64,000 nt of DNA from Epiperipatus broadwayi (taxonomy: Eukaryota > Onychophora > Udeonychophora > Euonychophora > Peripatidae): NCBI GenBank assembly GCA_028023455.1, contig JAQFVV010012435.1:682001-746000 (forward strand). The letters are read 5' to 3'. The notes below the pieces were generated by a model. That model searched no databases. It was not told where the DNA came from and saw only the letters and a program-made list of their open reading frames with translations. This document shows positions 36,399-46,252 of this stretch, one piece after another. Each line of letters opens with the position of its first letter. The first letter of the stretch is position 1. Made by a program: the position numbers and the translations under genes.

Positions 36399-36794
36399 TT
36401 ATTAGGTTCATTTTTAATATATAGTGAATATGAGCACAGACTTTCACACATCCCACCACTCTCCACACTATCTCATAACACTGATACACTTGAACACATA
36501 TATGTTGAAAAGATAAATAATCACCAATATACATATTTCATGCTAAACCAGCAATCATCAGTTGGTCCTGATTACCATCTCTACACATATATGCTATAAG
36601 TGCTCAGATATATATTAAGATAGCCAATCATCATACTTTAATGGACAGGCTTCAATCTACTCCACACTCCAACTCTTCAACCGTCCATTCAATTGAAAAT
36701 CTGATGATGAAAATGCTCATATATCCTATATATTTCATATATAGATATAGGTATATAATAAGCCTGTGTGTTTTAGTTATTAGGTTCATTTTTA
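36399..36794. mobile_element. Family C copy C4 with 18-bp direct repeats
   Basis: TTATTAGGTTCATTTTTA occurs at 36399-36416 and 36777-36794, bracketing a 360-bp copy of the family (GAGCACAGACTTTCACAC, ATTTCATGCTAAACCAGC, CAGTTGGTCCTGATTACC, then TATAGATATAGGTATATAAT). The direct repeats look like a target duplication. Confidence 0.65.
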
Positions 36795-37137
36795 TAACTT
36801 ATCTTCATGTGATTGCTTTAATATAATCATTTGCTGGAAGAAAAATCATAGTATAGTTCATCACTTTTAATAAAGGTAATAATGACTTATTGATAAATTT
36901 TAATAACTGGTGCTTATTATATAGTGCTAATACATATTACTGTAAACATAAATTATATATTTTTAGAAGATGAGCTTTAGCTGTTGGCTAATTGGTTGCA
37001 AAACTGCTGACTGATAAAATTTTTTAAATATATATATATATATTTATAAAGAGTACATTTATAAAGGAAATCTTTATTATTGTTATTGCAAATTATGTCA
37101 TATATTTAGGAAACCATATATCAATTTCATGAAGATA

Positions 37138-37320
37138 CTTGTGGCATAGTGGATAGTACATTTTTCTATGATATCCATAATTAGGATTATAATCTTGATA
37201 AGTCAGACATTTTTTTCAGATTCAAAGAGATTTAGAATATTTCAGATATCCATTCCATACTTGATTCAATTATTCATCCAATTATCAATTACCTAGATGG
37301 CTTTCTGTTTTTGTCTAGAG
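37138..37320 (+). mobile_element. tRNA-derived SINE
   Basis: TTGTGGCATAGTGGATAGTA is an excellent pol III A box (TGGCNNAGTGG type) and GGATTATAATCTTGATAAG sits at B-box distance as a mutated GGTTCGAATCTTG. The body continues with GATATCCATTCCATACTTGA. Confidence 0.55.
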
Positions 37321-37799
37321 AGCAATAAATTAAATTAAAAATCCTCTTTATTTGCCAATTGACTACAATGATGAATATTATTTTTTAATGCTTCTCTATA
37401 AAGAAATTCTGTAGTGGTATAGTTCTAAAGTAGTGTTATATATCTTTATTAGATATTAGAAACAAGTATTTTCAATTTCAACTGCACACCATACAAATCT
37501 TGTAGCTGAGGTATATACATGTATATCAATATCATTATAGATCTCACATCTTTATCTGTCTTTATTTTCTGTTTTGAATCTCCAGTTCTGCCTTATAGGC
37601 CTCAACTTTGATTTAAGGAAATAAAAACTTGTAAGAAAGAAAATTCAGTTATAATATTTTTTTAAATGTATTTGTTAACAAAATCTATAGGAGAATAATT
37701 GCTGTAATGTTATATTTTCTAAATACATCAAAAGTTTATTGGCATTCTTTAAAAATGTATTCACATATCCATTTACATAAAAACATTTTATATAATAGA

Positions 37800-37945
37800 A
37801 GGTTTGTGCAGCATGGTGTTTAGAACATCTACCTATCATATTATGCCTTGATGTTCAAATCAAGCCAGATGAATATTACCATTTTTTGTTTGGGTAAACT
37901 AATCTTTTTATAGTATTTAATAAATGGATATCTACCTATTCTTAA
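37800..37945 (+). mobile_element. tRNA-derived SINE
   Basis: TTTGTGCAGCATGGTGTTTA resembles the tRNA D-arm, and GATGTTCAAATCAAGCCAG is a B box at tRNA spacing. The body (GGGTAAACTAATC, TATCTACCTATTCTT) resembles the copies at 37138 and 25715. Confidence 0.5.
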
Positions 37946-38324
37946 CAGGACTAAAATTAATCTGGATTGATGAGATAACACTGATTGTAAAACAAAAATA
38001 ATATTGGCATATTAGAATGAATATAATGGAGTCTTCATTGCTGGATGATGAAGGATCATGCTCCTGCAGGCATTGATCCCAGTAAATGTCATCATCACCA
38101 TCATTGTCATACGCATCAGAGCAGTTTTTTATATAATTGATTTCTGATGCCTTTTATTGCTATTGCTTTAAGATGTACTCATAATTACTATTCTATTTCT
38201 TCCCGATATTGTATCTTTATAATCTTTCAATTTATCCCTTTTTAATTTTTTTATTAATAAGAGTCTAGTTTAATCTTTTTTTTAATTTTACAACAGTTGT
38301 CTTTTTTTAATATCTCAGAAATAA

Positions 38325-38572
38325 ATAAGTAAATGATTAAATAGCTTTATTGCTCAAAGTTTATAAGAAGCACTGGTATCAATTCAAGAACTGTATGCTC
38401 CAGAATTTCTACCACTGCACTGAACCACTAAGGATAAATAAACAATCAAATGGCTTTATTGTTTAAAAGTTCAGAAGGAGTTCAAATATCAGAAGTTCCA
38501 GTACTGGAATGCTATGAGGATGACTCACTCCAGAATCGGACCCTCTACCACTGCGCTACACAACCCAGTCTT
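38325..38572 (-). mobile_element. Tandem dimer of a tRNA-derived SINE
   Basis: On the minus strand, two units of about 115-130 bp follow one another. Unit 1 starts TGTAGCGCAGTGGTAGAGGG, a strong A box. Unit 2 has the diverged TTCAGTGCAGTGGTAGAA. Both contain ATTCTGGAG and end in ACAATAAAGCCATTTGATTG or GCAATAAAGCTATTTAATC. The plus-strand ends lie near 38330 and 38570. Confidence 0.6.
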
Positions 38573-38649
38573 TCCTTCGTTTTTTTTTTGTTAATAATAC
38601 ACAGTCTAATCCTATTTTAATTTTTTTTAATATTTGTCTTTTTTTTTTA

Positions 38650-38735
38650 TGTGTCAAAGCATCGGCCGGGAAGCGAACCCCGGGACAACTGCTTGTAAGG
38701 CAGCTGTGCTAACCACTCGGCCACCAACACTTGAC
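38650..38735 (-). mobile_element. Short tRNA-Gly-like SINE copy S1
   Basis: The minus strand folds as a tRNA: acceptor GTGTTGG with CCGATGC (G-U pairs allowed), D-arm GCCGAGTGGTTAGC, anticodon stem GCTGC/GCAGT around CTTACAA, and a T-arm with GGTTCGC. It resembles tRNA-Gly(UCC), but the anticodon reads TAC. It begins with a TCAAG block and ends GCTTTGACACAT plus an A-rich tail, so it is a SINE rather than a tRNA gene. Flanking TTTGTCTTTTTTT repeats suggest a target duplication. Confidence 0.65.
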
Positions 38736-39226
38736 TGTTTGTCTTTTTTTATTTCTTTAATGTCTCAAAAAAGAAATCAGTTCAACTCAACTTTTTTAAC
38801 TTCTTCTAAACTCAAATCTCAAAAGTGTTGCCGCTTTCCTCTTTATTATCATTGAAATATGTATGTGTTTAATACGACATTTATTTGTCACTGCGTATTA
38901 ATATTATCGGTTTACATTTAAATATTGTTAATAAAAATCATTTGAACACTATTTTATTTAAAAAATTTTAATATACCTTTTTAAACAAGAAGAACGGGAG
39001 AGGGGATATGATTGATTATCTTTAAATATAAAGTAATTATCCATATCACTTGTTTAAATAAAATTCTAAAAATACACATTTTATTCATAGGTACCAAGGA
39101 ATCAAAATGATAGATAACTTTATGAATAAAACAAGCAAAACTCTCCATACAGTAGTGCCACTCAGTGCAAGCCAGAGTAATCAATGGATTCCAGAAGGCT
39201 TAAAATCCCTATCTAATGCCTATTCA

Positions 39227-39283
39227 TCCAATATGCCCAGACTAGTTTTTAGCTTATGGCTTTCATCAGTGAGAAGTCTTGGA
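39227..39283 (-). ncRNA. Type I hammerhead ribozyme, family A10 left
   Basis: Minus strand: outer stem I TCCAA with TTGGA; core CTGATGA (39269-39263); stem II AGC-CATAA-GCT, where other copies have GGC/GCC; then AAAAC-TA-GTC. GAA at positions 12-14 has become AAA, so it is probably weakened. The inner stem I helix is TTCTCA with TGGGCA, imperfect. Confidence 0.6.
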
Positions 39284-39631
39284 TCAGAGAGTACTGCACC
39301 TAGATTTTAGGATCTAATGCAACCCTCCAGCAGCCATTTTTTATCTCTACTTAACTACAAAACTATGAGAATAAAATTGAAATCACAATAATATTTTCAA
39401 TCCAAGCTCATTAGCTTATATAATCATATAGGTCTGAACTCAGTTCAGTACCCGTACATTTTGGTGTCTTTGATTCTTTAATGACCACTATTTTATTAAG
39501 CAGGATTGGTATTAAACCATTAAACCTCTCATGATCACCATTTCTTATGCTGCCTCATAACTGTTATTAAAACAGGTAAAATACTCCATACAATAGTGCC
39601 ACTCAGTGCAAGCCAGAGTAGTACTCTCATA

Positions 39632-39688
39632 TTCAAGGTTCCTCACTGACAAAAGCCACAGGCTAGAAACTAGTCTGGGGATATTGAA
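39632..39688 (+). ncRNA. Type I hammerhead ribozyme, family A10 right
   Basis: Outer stem I TTCAA with TTGAA (a compensated C-to-T and G-to-A change relative to TCCAA/TTGGA); inner stem I TCCTCA with TGGGGA, all six paired; stem II AGCC-ACA-GGCT; GAAAC-TA-GTC with predicted cleavage after C39675. The core reads CTGACAA, so the catalytic G8 is A and this copy should be inactive despite an intact fold. Confidence 0.65.
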
Positions 39689-39879
39689 TGAATAGGCATT
39701 AGATAGGGATTTTATGCCTAGGCCTTCTGGCATTCATTGATTACTCTGGCTAGCACAGAGTGACACTACTGTGTGGAGAGTTTTGCCTGTTTAAAAACAG
39801 TTATGAGCAAGCATAAGAAATGGTGATCATGTGATGAAGTTTATAAATACTATGAATACTATCTGTTAATTGTTTAATT

Positions 39880-41245
39880 TCATTAAACTTAAGGATGTTC
39901 TTATAGTTCCACTTTTTAAAAATGATGGGAATAGACAAGATTGTAGTAATTATCACAGAATATCATCACTATCCAATACAATAAAGATAGACATGGGTTT
40001 TGTTGCCAGACAAATGAAATAAAAAGTGTTAGAACAAAATGATGATTTGTATATTGCTTTTATTGATTTGATCAAGGCATTTGATTCTATTAATAGAACA
40101 GTTCTATGACTTTGTTTGAAATTAGTCGATTACCTAACAAATTTTATTCTTTTATATAGCTTCTATATGATGGAATGTGAGAAATTGTTATTATTAATAC
40201 AGGTTGAAAATCTAAGACATTTGAAATGAGAACTGGTGCTAAACAAGAAAGTTACTAGCACCCATTTTGTTTTCAATTTTTATAGCAGTTATTCAATTAT
40301 CTGTTTTTTGGTGGCTCACTGAAATAGAAATCAAAATATGATACAAGTTGATGGTGGAGTTTTTAATTTGAATCCTTCAAATCATAACAAGAACTTCATT
40401 TTCTTAGATTGCAGAATTATAGTATACTGATGATTGTTCTATTTTTGCCAGACCAAAAGATACTTTACTAAATGTTCATAATGTTAAAATATAAAGACTT
40501 TGGATTATTTATTAATGTTTAAAACATTCAATTTTTTATCAACCAGTGACTGAAGTAAAATTCTCAGAAACTTTTAGTTGGAATGTTTATCAACTTGGAA
40601 ATAACTGGTTGTTTTAATGTGAGCTTAGATGTTGAAGTTTAACACAGATTCCAATATTGCTGCTGTTACTTTTAATGATTTAAAAGATAGAGTATTCCAT
40701 TACAGGTAAATAACATCTGCAACTAAATTAGCTGTATAAAGAACTGTTATTTTACCAAATTTATTGTGTGGAAGTAAATCTTAAATACATTATCAGAGTT
40801 TCATAAAGACAGAAAAGTTTTATTTAAGAATGCTCTATAAAGTTTTAAAAATATAATGACAGAATCCTAAAATCAATCAGCACATCCTTCAGTTTGCTGG
40901 ATGTGATATTATTGAATTTACTAGGATTGGACACATAAAGTGAATAAACAATGGAAACTTCCTAAAATGGTGTTTTATGATAAACTTGAGTGTAGTTTTA
41001 TATGCTTATCTCAAAGACTTCTAAAGAAGTCCAAGGTCAGTTGTTACTATTTGGAAACTTTTTTTGTTTTTTTTTCATGTGTCATAGCATCAGCCAGGAA
41101 GTGAACCCGCAACCCGGGCAACTGCTTATAAGGCAGTCACGCTGACCTCTCGACCACCAATGCTTGACTTCTATTTGGAAGTTATAGTGGAGAATATAAT
41201 ATTTTGGAGATCTACAATTAGACATGGTGTTGAAGTATTTCAGAA
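39880..41245 (+). pseudogene. Decayed LINE reverse transcriptase, interrupted by a SINE
   Basis: Legible blocks in changing frames: KDVLIVPLFKNDGNRQDCSN with YHRISSLSNT (near 39895-39975), NDDLYIAFIDLIKAFDSINR (motif A, near 40040-40100), LLYSFYMME, FEMRTGAKQ (motif B, near 40220), and YTDDCSIFARPKD (motif C, YADD-like, near 40430-40455). The C-terminal RSTIRHGVEVF block lies beyond the SINE at about 41210. Order and motifs are those of a LINE of the RTE/CR1 type, different from the two other LINE families here. Many stops; non-functional. Confidence 0.65.
41076..41168 (-). mobile_element. Short tRNA-Gly-like SINE copy S2, nested in a LINE
   Basis: Minus strand: acceptor GCATTGG with CTGATGC pairs throughout, counting G-U; anticodon stem ACTGC/GCAGT around CTTATAA; T-arm GGGTTCACTTCC with a small insertion before it. 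It ends GCTATGACACATG plus poly(A). Flanks both contain CTATTTGGAA (near 41048 and 41172), a target duplication of at least 10 bp. Confidence 0.7.
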
Positions 41246-42917
41246 AAAAAAAATTTCCACCATAGAAATTAAAAGACTGATCATAAAATATTAAGTAAAC
41301 TAAAAAATGGACAGCATGTTCTATATGTGAACATATTTATAATTTATGGTTTGCTTAGTATGATTATGGCTAAACTCATTTCTAGAGTAATTTTGTTCCA
41401 TCTTTTTTTTTTCTTTTGGAGTTGCATTGATACTCATTTATGAGATAATGGCTTTATGTCATTGATACAGATATCAAATTCAGTGGAAAATGGGAGACAT
41501 ATATTATGTGCATTTTAACATATATATATAGAAACAAAAAACAAAAAAAAAAATGCCTTGACTAGGAGTTTTCAAGTGATGACCAAAAGAACAACGAAAA
41601 TTTTCAACATTCAATACACAATCTTGTTGTTATGAGTATTACATAGTTTGAGTTTGGTATAAATCTAACATTAAGAGAAAACACTTTGCTAAACTTAAGA
41701 GCACATACATAACAAATTATTACATGTCACTATGCATTCAAACTCAGGTGAACCAAACAAACTTTTAAGTATATTGGTCTGAGTATATAAAACTATATAT
41801 AAAATATCAGTTGGGGATATGAATATTTGTTCAAACATTACATCCAGAAAAAAAAAATTTGCACATCTATATAATGAAAAAAAAATTTCTACGCTTGGGC
41901 TACAACACAATTTCTCCAGGCATATGGGTTTCCAAGAAAATATATAGCAATGCAATACATATAAAAAAATTTCAAACACATCTATTCTTTTTTGAGATAT
42001 TACACTGTACTTACACATCGCACATACACTTCCATGTACATTTGTATGCAGCACTACATATACAAGTACATAGATATTACACACAGTTACTTCTACATAC
42101 ATTACATAGTACTACACACTATTGGAAACGACAGAAAAAGAAAAAAAACTTTGGACAAAAGTTGGAAAAAAATCCATACACATGCCAAATTCTTTCACTT
42201 TGCTTTTAAAATAAACACAAACATTATATACTCAATTAACAAAAAAAAATTTCTATACACATATTTCCTCTTTAAAAAAAATCATCTCCCGCATAAACAC
42301 TCACTGCTCCCCACCTTCTATATATCTGCCCAACTATAGCTTAGCTGAAAATTTAGCTTTTGCTTGCTGAAAGAAAAAAATTTGTTTATTTAAGATTTTA
42401 TTTATTATTTTACCCCTATTATACTAATCTAGCCATTTCTCATTTTGGTTTCTCTTGGTCGCACCCATGCATCTAAGAGAAAACTCATAGTCTGGTTATT
42501 ACATGTTTAAAATTGATACATCATAGTATCAAGCCAAAAAATTTGCTCTCAATATTTTTTTTATCTGAGTTCGAACCCTCCACTTCCAACATTTTTGCAT
42601 TTGACTCTCAACTGGTTAGCAAATTTTTTTTTTATAAGGGTGCCAGCTAAGACAGAGTGATCAATGATTTTTGAATTATTTATACATTTTTCATATATGT
42701 CTCAAGAACAAAAAACTTTATATATGACATTGAAAAAAAAATATGTATGTACTATGGTTGTAGTACATGGGTTTTAACTTTAAATAGTGAATTTTACACT
42801 TTGAACACATTATTTTAAACATATCAAACATGGAAAAAATTACATAACAACTTTTTTTTAAAGAATATATATATAAACAGAATTCAGTGCTCAGGGTATG
42901 TGGGTGTTTATATCGAA
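41246..42917. other. AT-rich spacer; possible internal part of an LTR element
   Basis: It contains CA-rich low-complexity sequence (41990-42120) with overlapping open frames on both strands and no recognisable protein. If the primer-binding site at 42918-42935 is genuine, gag would be expected here, but I see none. Confidence 0.35.
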
Positions 42918-42935
42918 GCCCCATGTAGGGCGCCA
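42918..42935 (-). promoter_or_regulatory. Primer-binding site, tRNA-Lys type
   Basis: The minus strand reads TGGCGCCCTACATGGGGC. It matches the complement of the 3' end of tRNA-Lys(CUU), TGGCGCCCAACGTGGGGC, at 16 of 18 positions. In LTR retroelements this site lies immediately inside the 5' LTR and primes minus-strand DNA synthesis. Its orientation places the LTR at higher coordinates. Confidence 0.6.
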
Positions 42936-44275
42936 AGTTCGAGAAGAAAAAATCCTATGTACCGGTCAAAACATGTTTATCCATCTAACATGAGCTGGAA
43001 CTCACAAAATGTACTTCAAACCCAGTCAAGCCCAAGATTTAGGTCAAAGATCAGCCTGGATTCAAACCCACTCTCTAAACCCAGATCAAACACCTAATGA
43101 ATAACATAATAGTGATGGCACATGAGAATTAATTTTAATCTGGCCAACTAGCAAAGCTGAGCAAAACAATGAGACATCTATTAACTATGACTATATTAAA
43201 ATATACATAAGCATGGCTGTAATATGTGGAAGTGGAGAAAAGAAGAAATTCAAACTACTCAAATAAGTTAGACAATAAAATATATTTTAATATACTAACA
43301 AATTATACATTTATAAATTAAGTACATTAGTATGTGTGTGAATGAGCAAGTGGTAGATAATTACATAGTGTCTTTCATGCTATTATTTCTCATATGGTCT
43401 TTATTAGCTAAATAATATATTACAAATAAACACACATCTTTGGTGAGTCCAATATTAAGATGCCAATCGAATATTAGAAAGAATTACATAACACTGCCAT
43501 TAACGATTTGACTTACATTTCTGAAATGTGGTGACTAACATATATATTTTCTAGGAGCATTCTGAAATTCATTATACATATGATATAAACTATTTTCACG
43601 CCATTGAGATCATGAAAATAAACAAAATACATTTGAAAACATTTGATTATATTTGAATCTATGACAAAATATTTAATGAAAAATTATTTTAACAATAGTA
43701 AGACAAACACTTTATTTTTCCCCAAGGCATATAGATACTCTTAAATATAGAAATAAGTTATGATGGTGGGATTGTATGATAAGATTGAACTAACATTAGT
43801 AATTAATCTAGCTATTAATATTTGGCATTGATATATATTTTGAGCAGAGCACATTTTTAATACTAGAGCATTAAAACTGGGTCATGAAGCAAAAGAAATA
43901 ATAATAATACATAGAAGTTTGTGGTGCTGACATAATAGCCTAAAAATAACAGGAAAAGTCATGTTTCTGGATGAGAACAAAGTGGATAGGTATGCCATGG
44001 TCATTGCTGATGTGCAGGCCTTTGATACGAGGTGAATATGCATAGCGTGTGCTTACGGGATCACCATCAGAGGCATTTTTATACGAAGAAAGAATATGTA
44101 TAGTGTGTGCCAAACTTAGGGATCACCACCAGAGGCATTTTTATATGAAGGCATGAAAAGGAATCTATGGGTTTGAACTTGTCACAACCCAGATTAAGAC
44201 TAGAAGCACGTAATATTTTTATATACGAAGATAGGCTAAATGTCAGTAACGCAGTATGACTGAATGTCCCTAACA
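42936..44275 (-). mobile_element. Putative 5' LTR with internal 62-bp tandem repeats
   Basis: On the minus strand the segment opens TGTTAGGGAC (44275-44266), followed by TATATAAAAA (44225-44216), a TATA-box candidate. Two or three repeats of about 62 bp (units near 44033-44092 and 44093-44154, each with AGGCATTTTTATA on the plus strand) lie where LTR enhancer repeats usually sit. It runs to the primer-binding site. The 3' end reads CGAACT rather than the usual CA. No second LTR is seen in the window. Confidence 0.35.
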
Positions 44276-44354
44276 ACATGAAATATAATTTACTGCTTTA
44301 AAAATAAATGACCCTTGTTTGAATACTGTAATTTAGACAAATAATATGCTTTGC

Positions 44355-44357
<3 letters not shown>

Positions 44358-44415
<58 letters not shown>
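44358..44415. repeat. (TA)n(GA)n compound microsatellite
   Basis: A run of TA (44358-44392) passes directly into GA (to 44415). Confidence 0.95.
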
Positions 44416-44416
<1 letters not shown>

Positions 44417-44716
44417 TTCCTTAAATAAAATATACATTAATATTTTGCTTAGTAAAAGAAACATTAAGATTTACCCCCATCCCTTTTCTGCTATTTAAAT
44501 TAAATCAATCCCACCTTCGTTGATTTTACAATAAATGAAATATATAAGTACTTTATTTGAGAATTTAAGAGTATGTAAAAATAAGAAGACTGGCAGTTAT
44601 AAAAAAAAATAACTACTGGGTCACTCTTTCAAAATTAAAAAAAAACATTTAAAAAGATTTCAAAGCATTAATTAGCTTGAGTTCTGGATTTACTCTGGGT
44701 AGAAAATCTAGAGTTA

Positions 44717-44747
<31 letters not shown>

Positions 44748-46050
44748 TATACTAAAACATAAAATAAAATGTTGGCTCATAAAACAATCTGGCGAGCATA
44801 TTAATTAATAATGCCTTGTTTTAAATGGACGTTAATAAACTTAATTAATGAAGGCTTACTTAAAAAGAAGAAAGGATTTTACAAAATTCGACTCATCAGA
44901 TTGTTTAAGATTGGCATATTAATTAGAAAAGCATATATGTATATAAAATCAAGTAATAAATAAATGACCACACCAAGTTTAAAGAAAGTTAGAGCATATG
45001 AGAGAAAATTAGATTTACAGAAATTATTTAAGAGCAAATTACATTTTACATAAAGTTACAAAATAAAGTTAAATCACATATTAGAAGAAATCTTGAGAAA
45101 TGAATAAGGCTAGATTTAGTTTCAATGGTGGTGGTTTGAAATAATTTACCTTGCAATTTTAAGAGTCCAATTTAGTAGTTGCACATGCACGGCAATTGAA
45201 ATGCAAGTTCTCTTATGGCAGCAAGCTTCTATTAGCATTCTAAAGTTCTTTTTAGACCTTTCTTCATTTCAGGGCAGCAGGATATTACGATAGTGGCAGA
45301 TGATGACCCATAGGGCCGATGAAGAGTGGTAGATTTACTGCTACATCATTTTTAGTTTCACCACAATGTTAACAATCATTTTCACTAGAGTAGCTATGTC
45401 TCAAAATTCAGTCATTTTATACTTTTTCTTTTATCAGTTGTTTTTGAAGATGCAACAGTAAGATAATATCCAAAAATAAATTCAAATCTATTTCCATATT
45501 AGAAATAGATTTGATAACATGTTTTTAACAAAAGTATCTCTAATCTTAATCCCATTTTATTTTAAGTTAAACTTTAATTAAAATACCTACCCCAGATTAA
45601 AACAATAGTGCTTCCAACCCCTTTAATTATTTTCAGACAATTACTGTAGCATCTTCCATATTGGATTTTACAAAATATACAGTTTAAAAGAAAAAAAACA
45701 AGCAATTTAAAAAGAAAAAGTTTAAAAAATGACGAATAATAAAATATTTTAAACATCAATCTTTTGTTAGTAAGATTTTGCTCCTATATATATATATATT
45801 TGAGCTGCACCTATAATACTTTAATAAAAATAAAAACTAATAATTAATAAAAAAGAATTAATAATAATTTTTAAAATGTTATGGAACGTTAAAATTTTAT
45901 AACTTAGGCGTGATATCAAATATATACATAAAATAATATATAACAAAAGGTGCAGAATGGGAAATAGGGGTTTGAATACAGGTTAGTAGGTGGAAACATG
46001 AAGCTCAATCTTAAGCTAAGATTGACTGCTTCAATATATATATATATATT
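44416..46050. other. AT-rich spacer
   Basis: No gene recognised. A (TA)n tract lies at 44722-44747. Confidence 0.45.
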
Positions 46051-46252
46051 GTAACGGAATTGGTTATTTGGTGGATTATTTATTTTTATTTAATTTTATT
46101 TCTATTATATTTTATACTTATTTTTATTATCTTATTTAGCTATGGCTGAAATATCCCGGCTTAGCCTCCAACTGTAATGTATATTATTTATTTAGTTTAG
46201 TTTACTATGGATTTTTCAATCATTAATTAATTAGTTAATGAATGCCGTTACA
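46051..46252. mobile_element. Possible small solo LTR, TGTAACGG...CCGTTACA
   Basis: The 202-bp segment starts TGTAACGG and ends CCGTTACA, perfect inverted termini of the kind seen on Gypsy-type LTRs; with flanking AT pairs the match is 10 bp. It abuts a (TA)n run on the left, so a target duplication cannot be judged. Confidence 0.35.

Larger units (their letters stand above)
39117..39850. mobile_element. Family A longest copy A10, about 0.7 kb
   Basis: The left 490 bp (39131-39620) hold more than one minus-sense unit. The block CTCCATACAGTAGTGCCACT at 39143 recurs as CTCCATACAATAGTGCCACT at 39584, giving a repeat distance of 441 bp. At about 39620 the sense flips, and the right 218 bp are plus-sense and end GGTGATCATGTGATG. 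One hammerhead lies on each strand (39227-39283 minus, 39632-39688 plus). Flanks ACTTTATGAATAA and AGTTTATAAATAC match at 10 of 13 positions, a decayed 13-bp target duplication. This copy defines the unit and shows that its two ends are joined, as expected for a tandem or circular template. Confidence 0.8.

Noticed and set aside
28219-36599. Three similar open frames (28219-28494 plus, 31884-32117 minus, 36390-36599 plus) sharing a YFMLNQ(H/Q)SS peptide, suggesting a conserved small protein
   Set aside because: The similarity extends at DNA level beyond the frames in all directions and on both strands; they are translations of repeat family C.
38650-38735. A functional tRNA gene
   Set aside because: The cloverleaf pairs well, but the sequence sits in a repeated SINE context with poly(A), has a mismatched T-stem base and an anticodon differing from its relatives.
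41695-42339. Overlapping open frames of 115-135 codons on both strands
   Set aside because: The sequence is CA/TA-rich low complexity, which leaves all frames open by composition; no domain or motif is visible.
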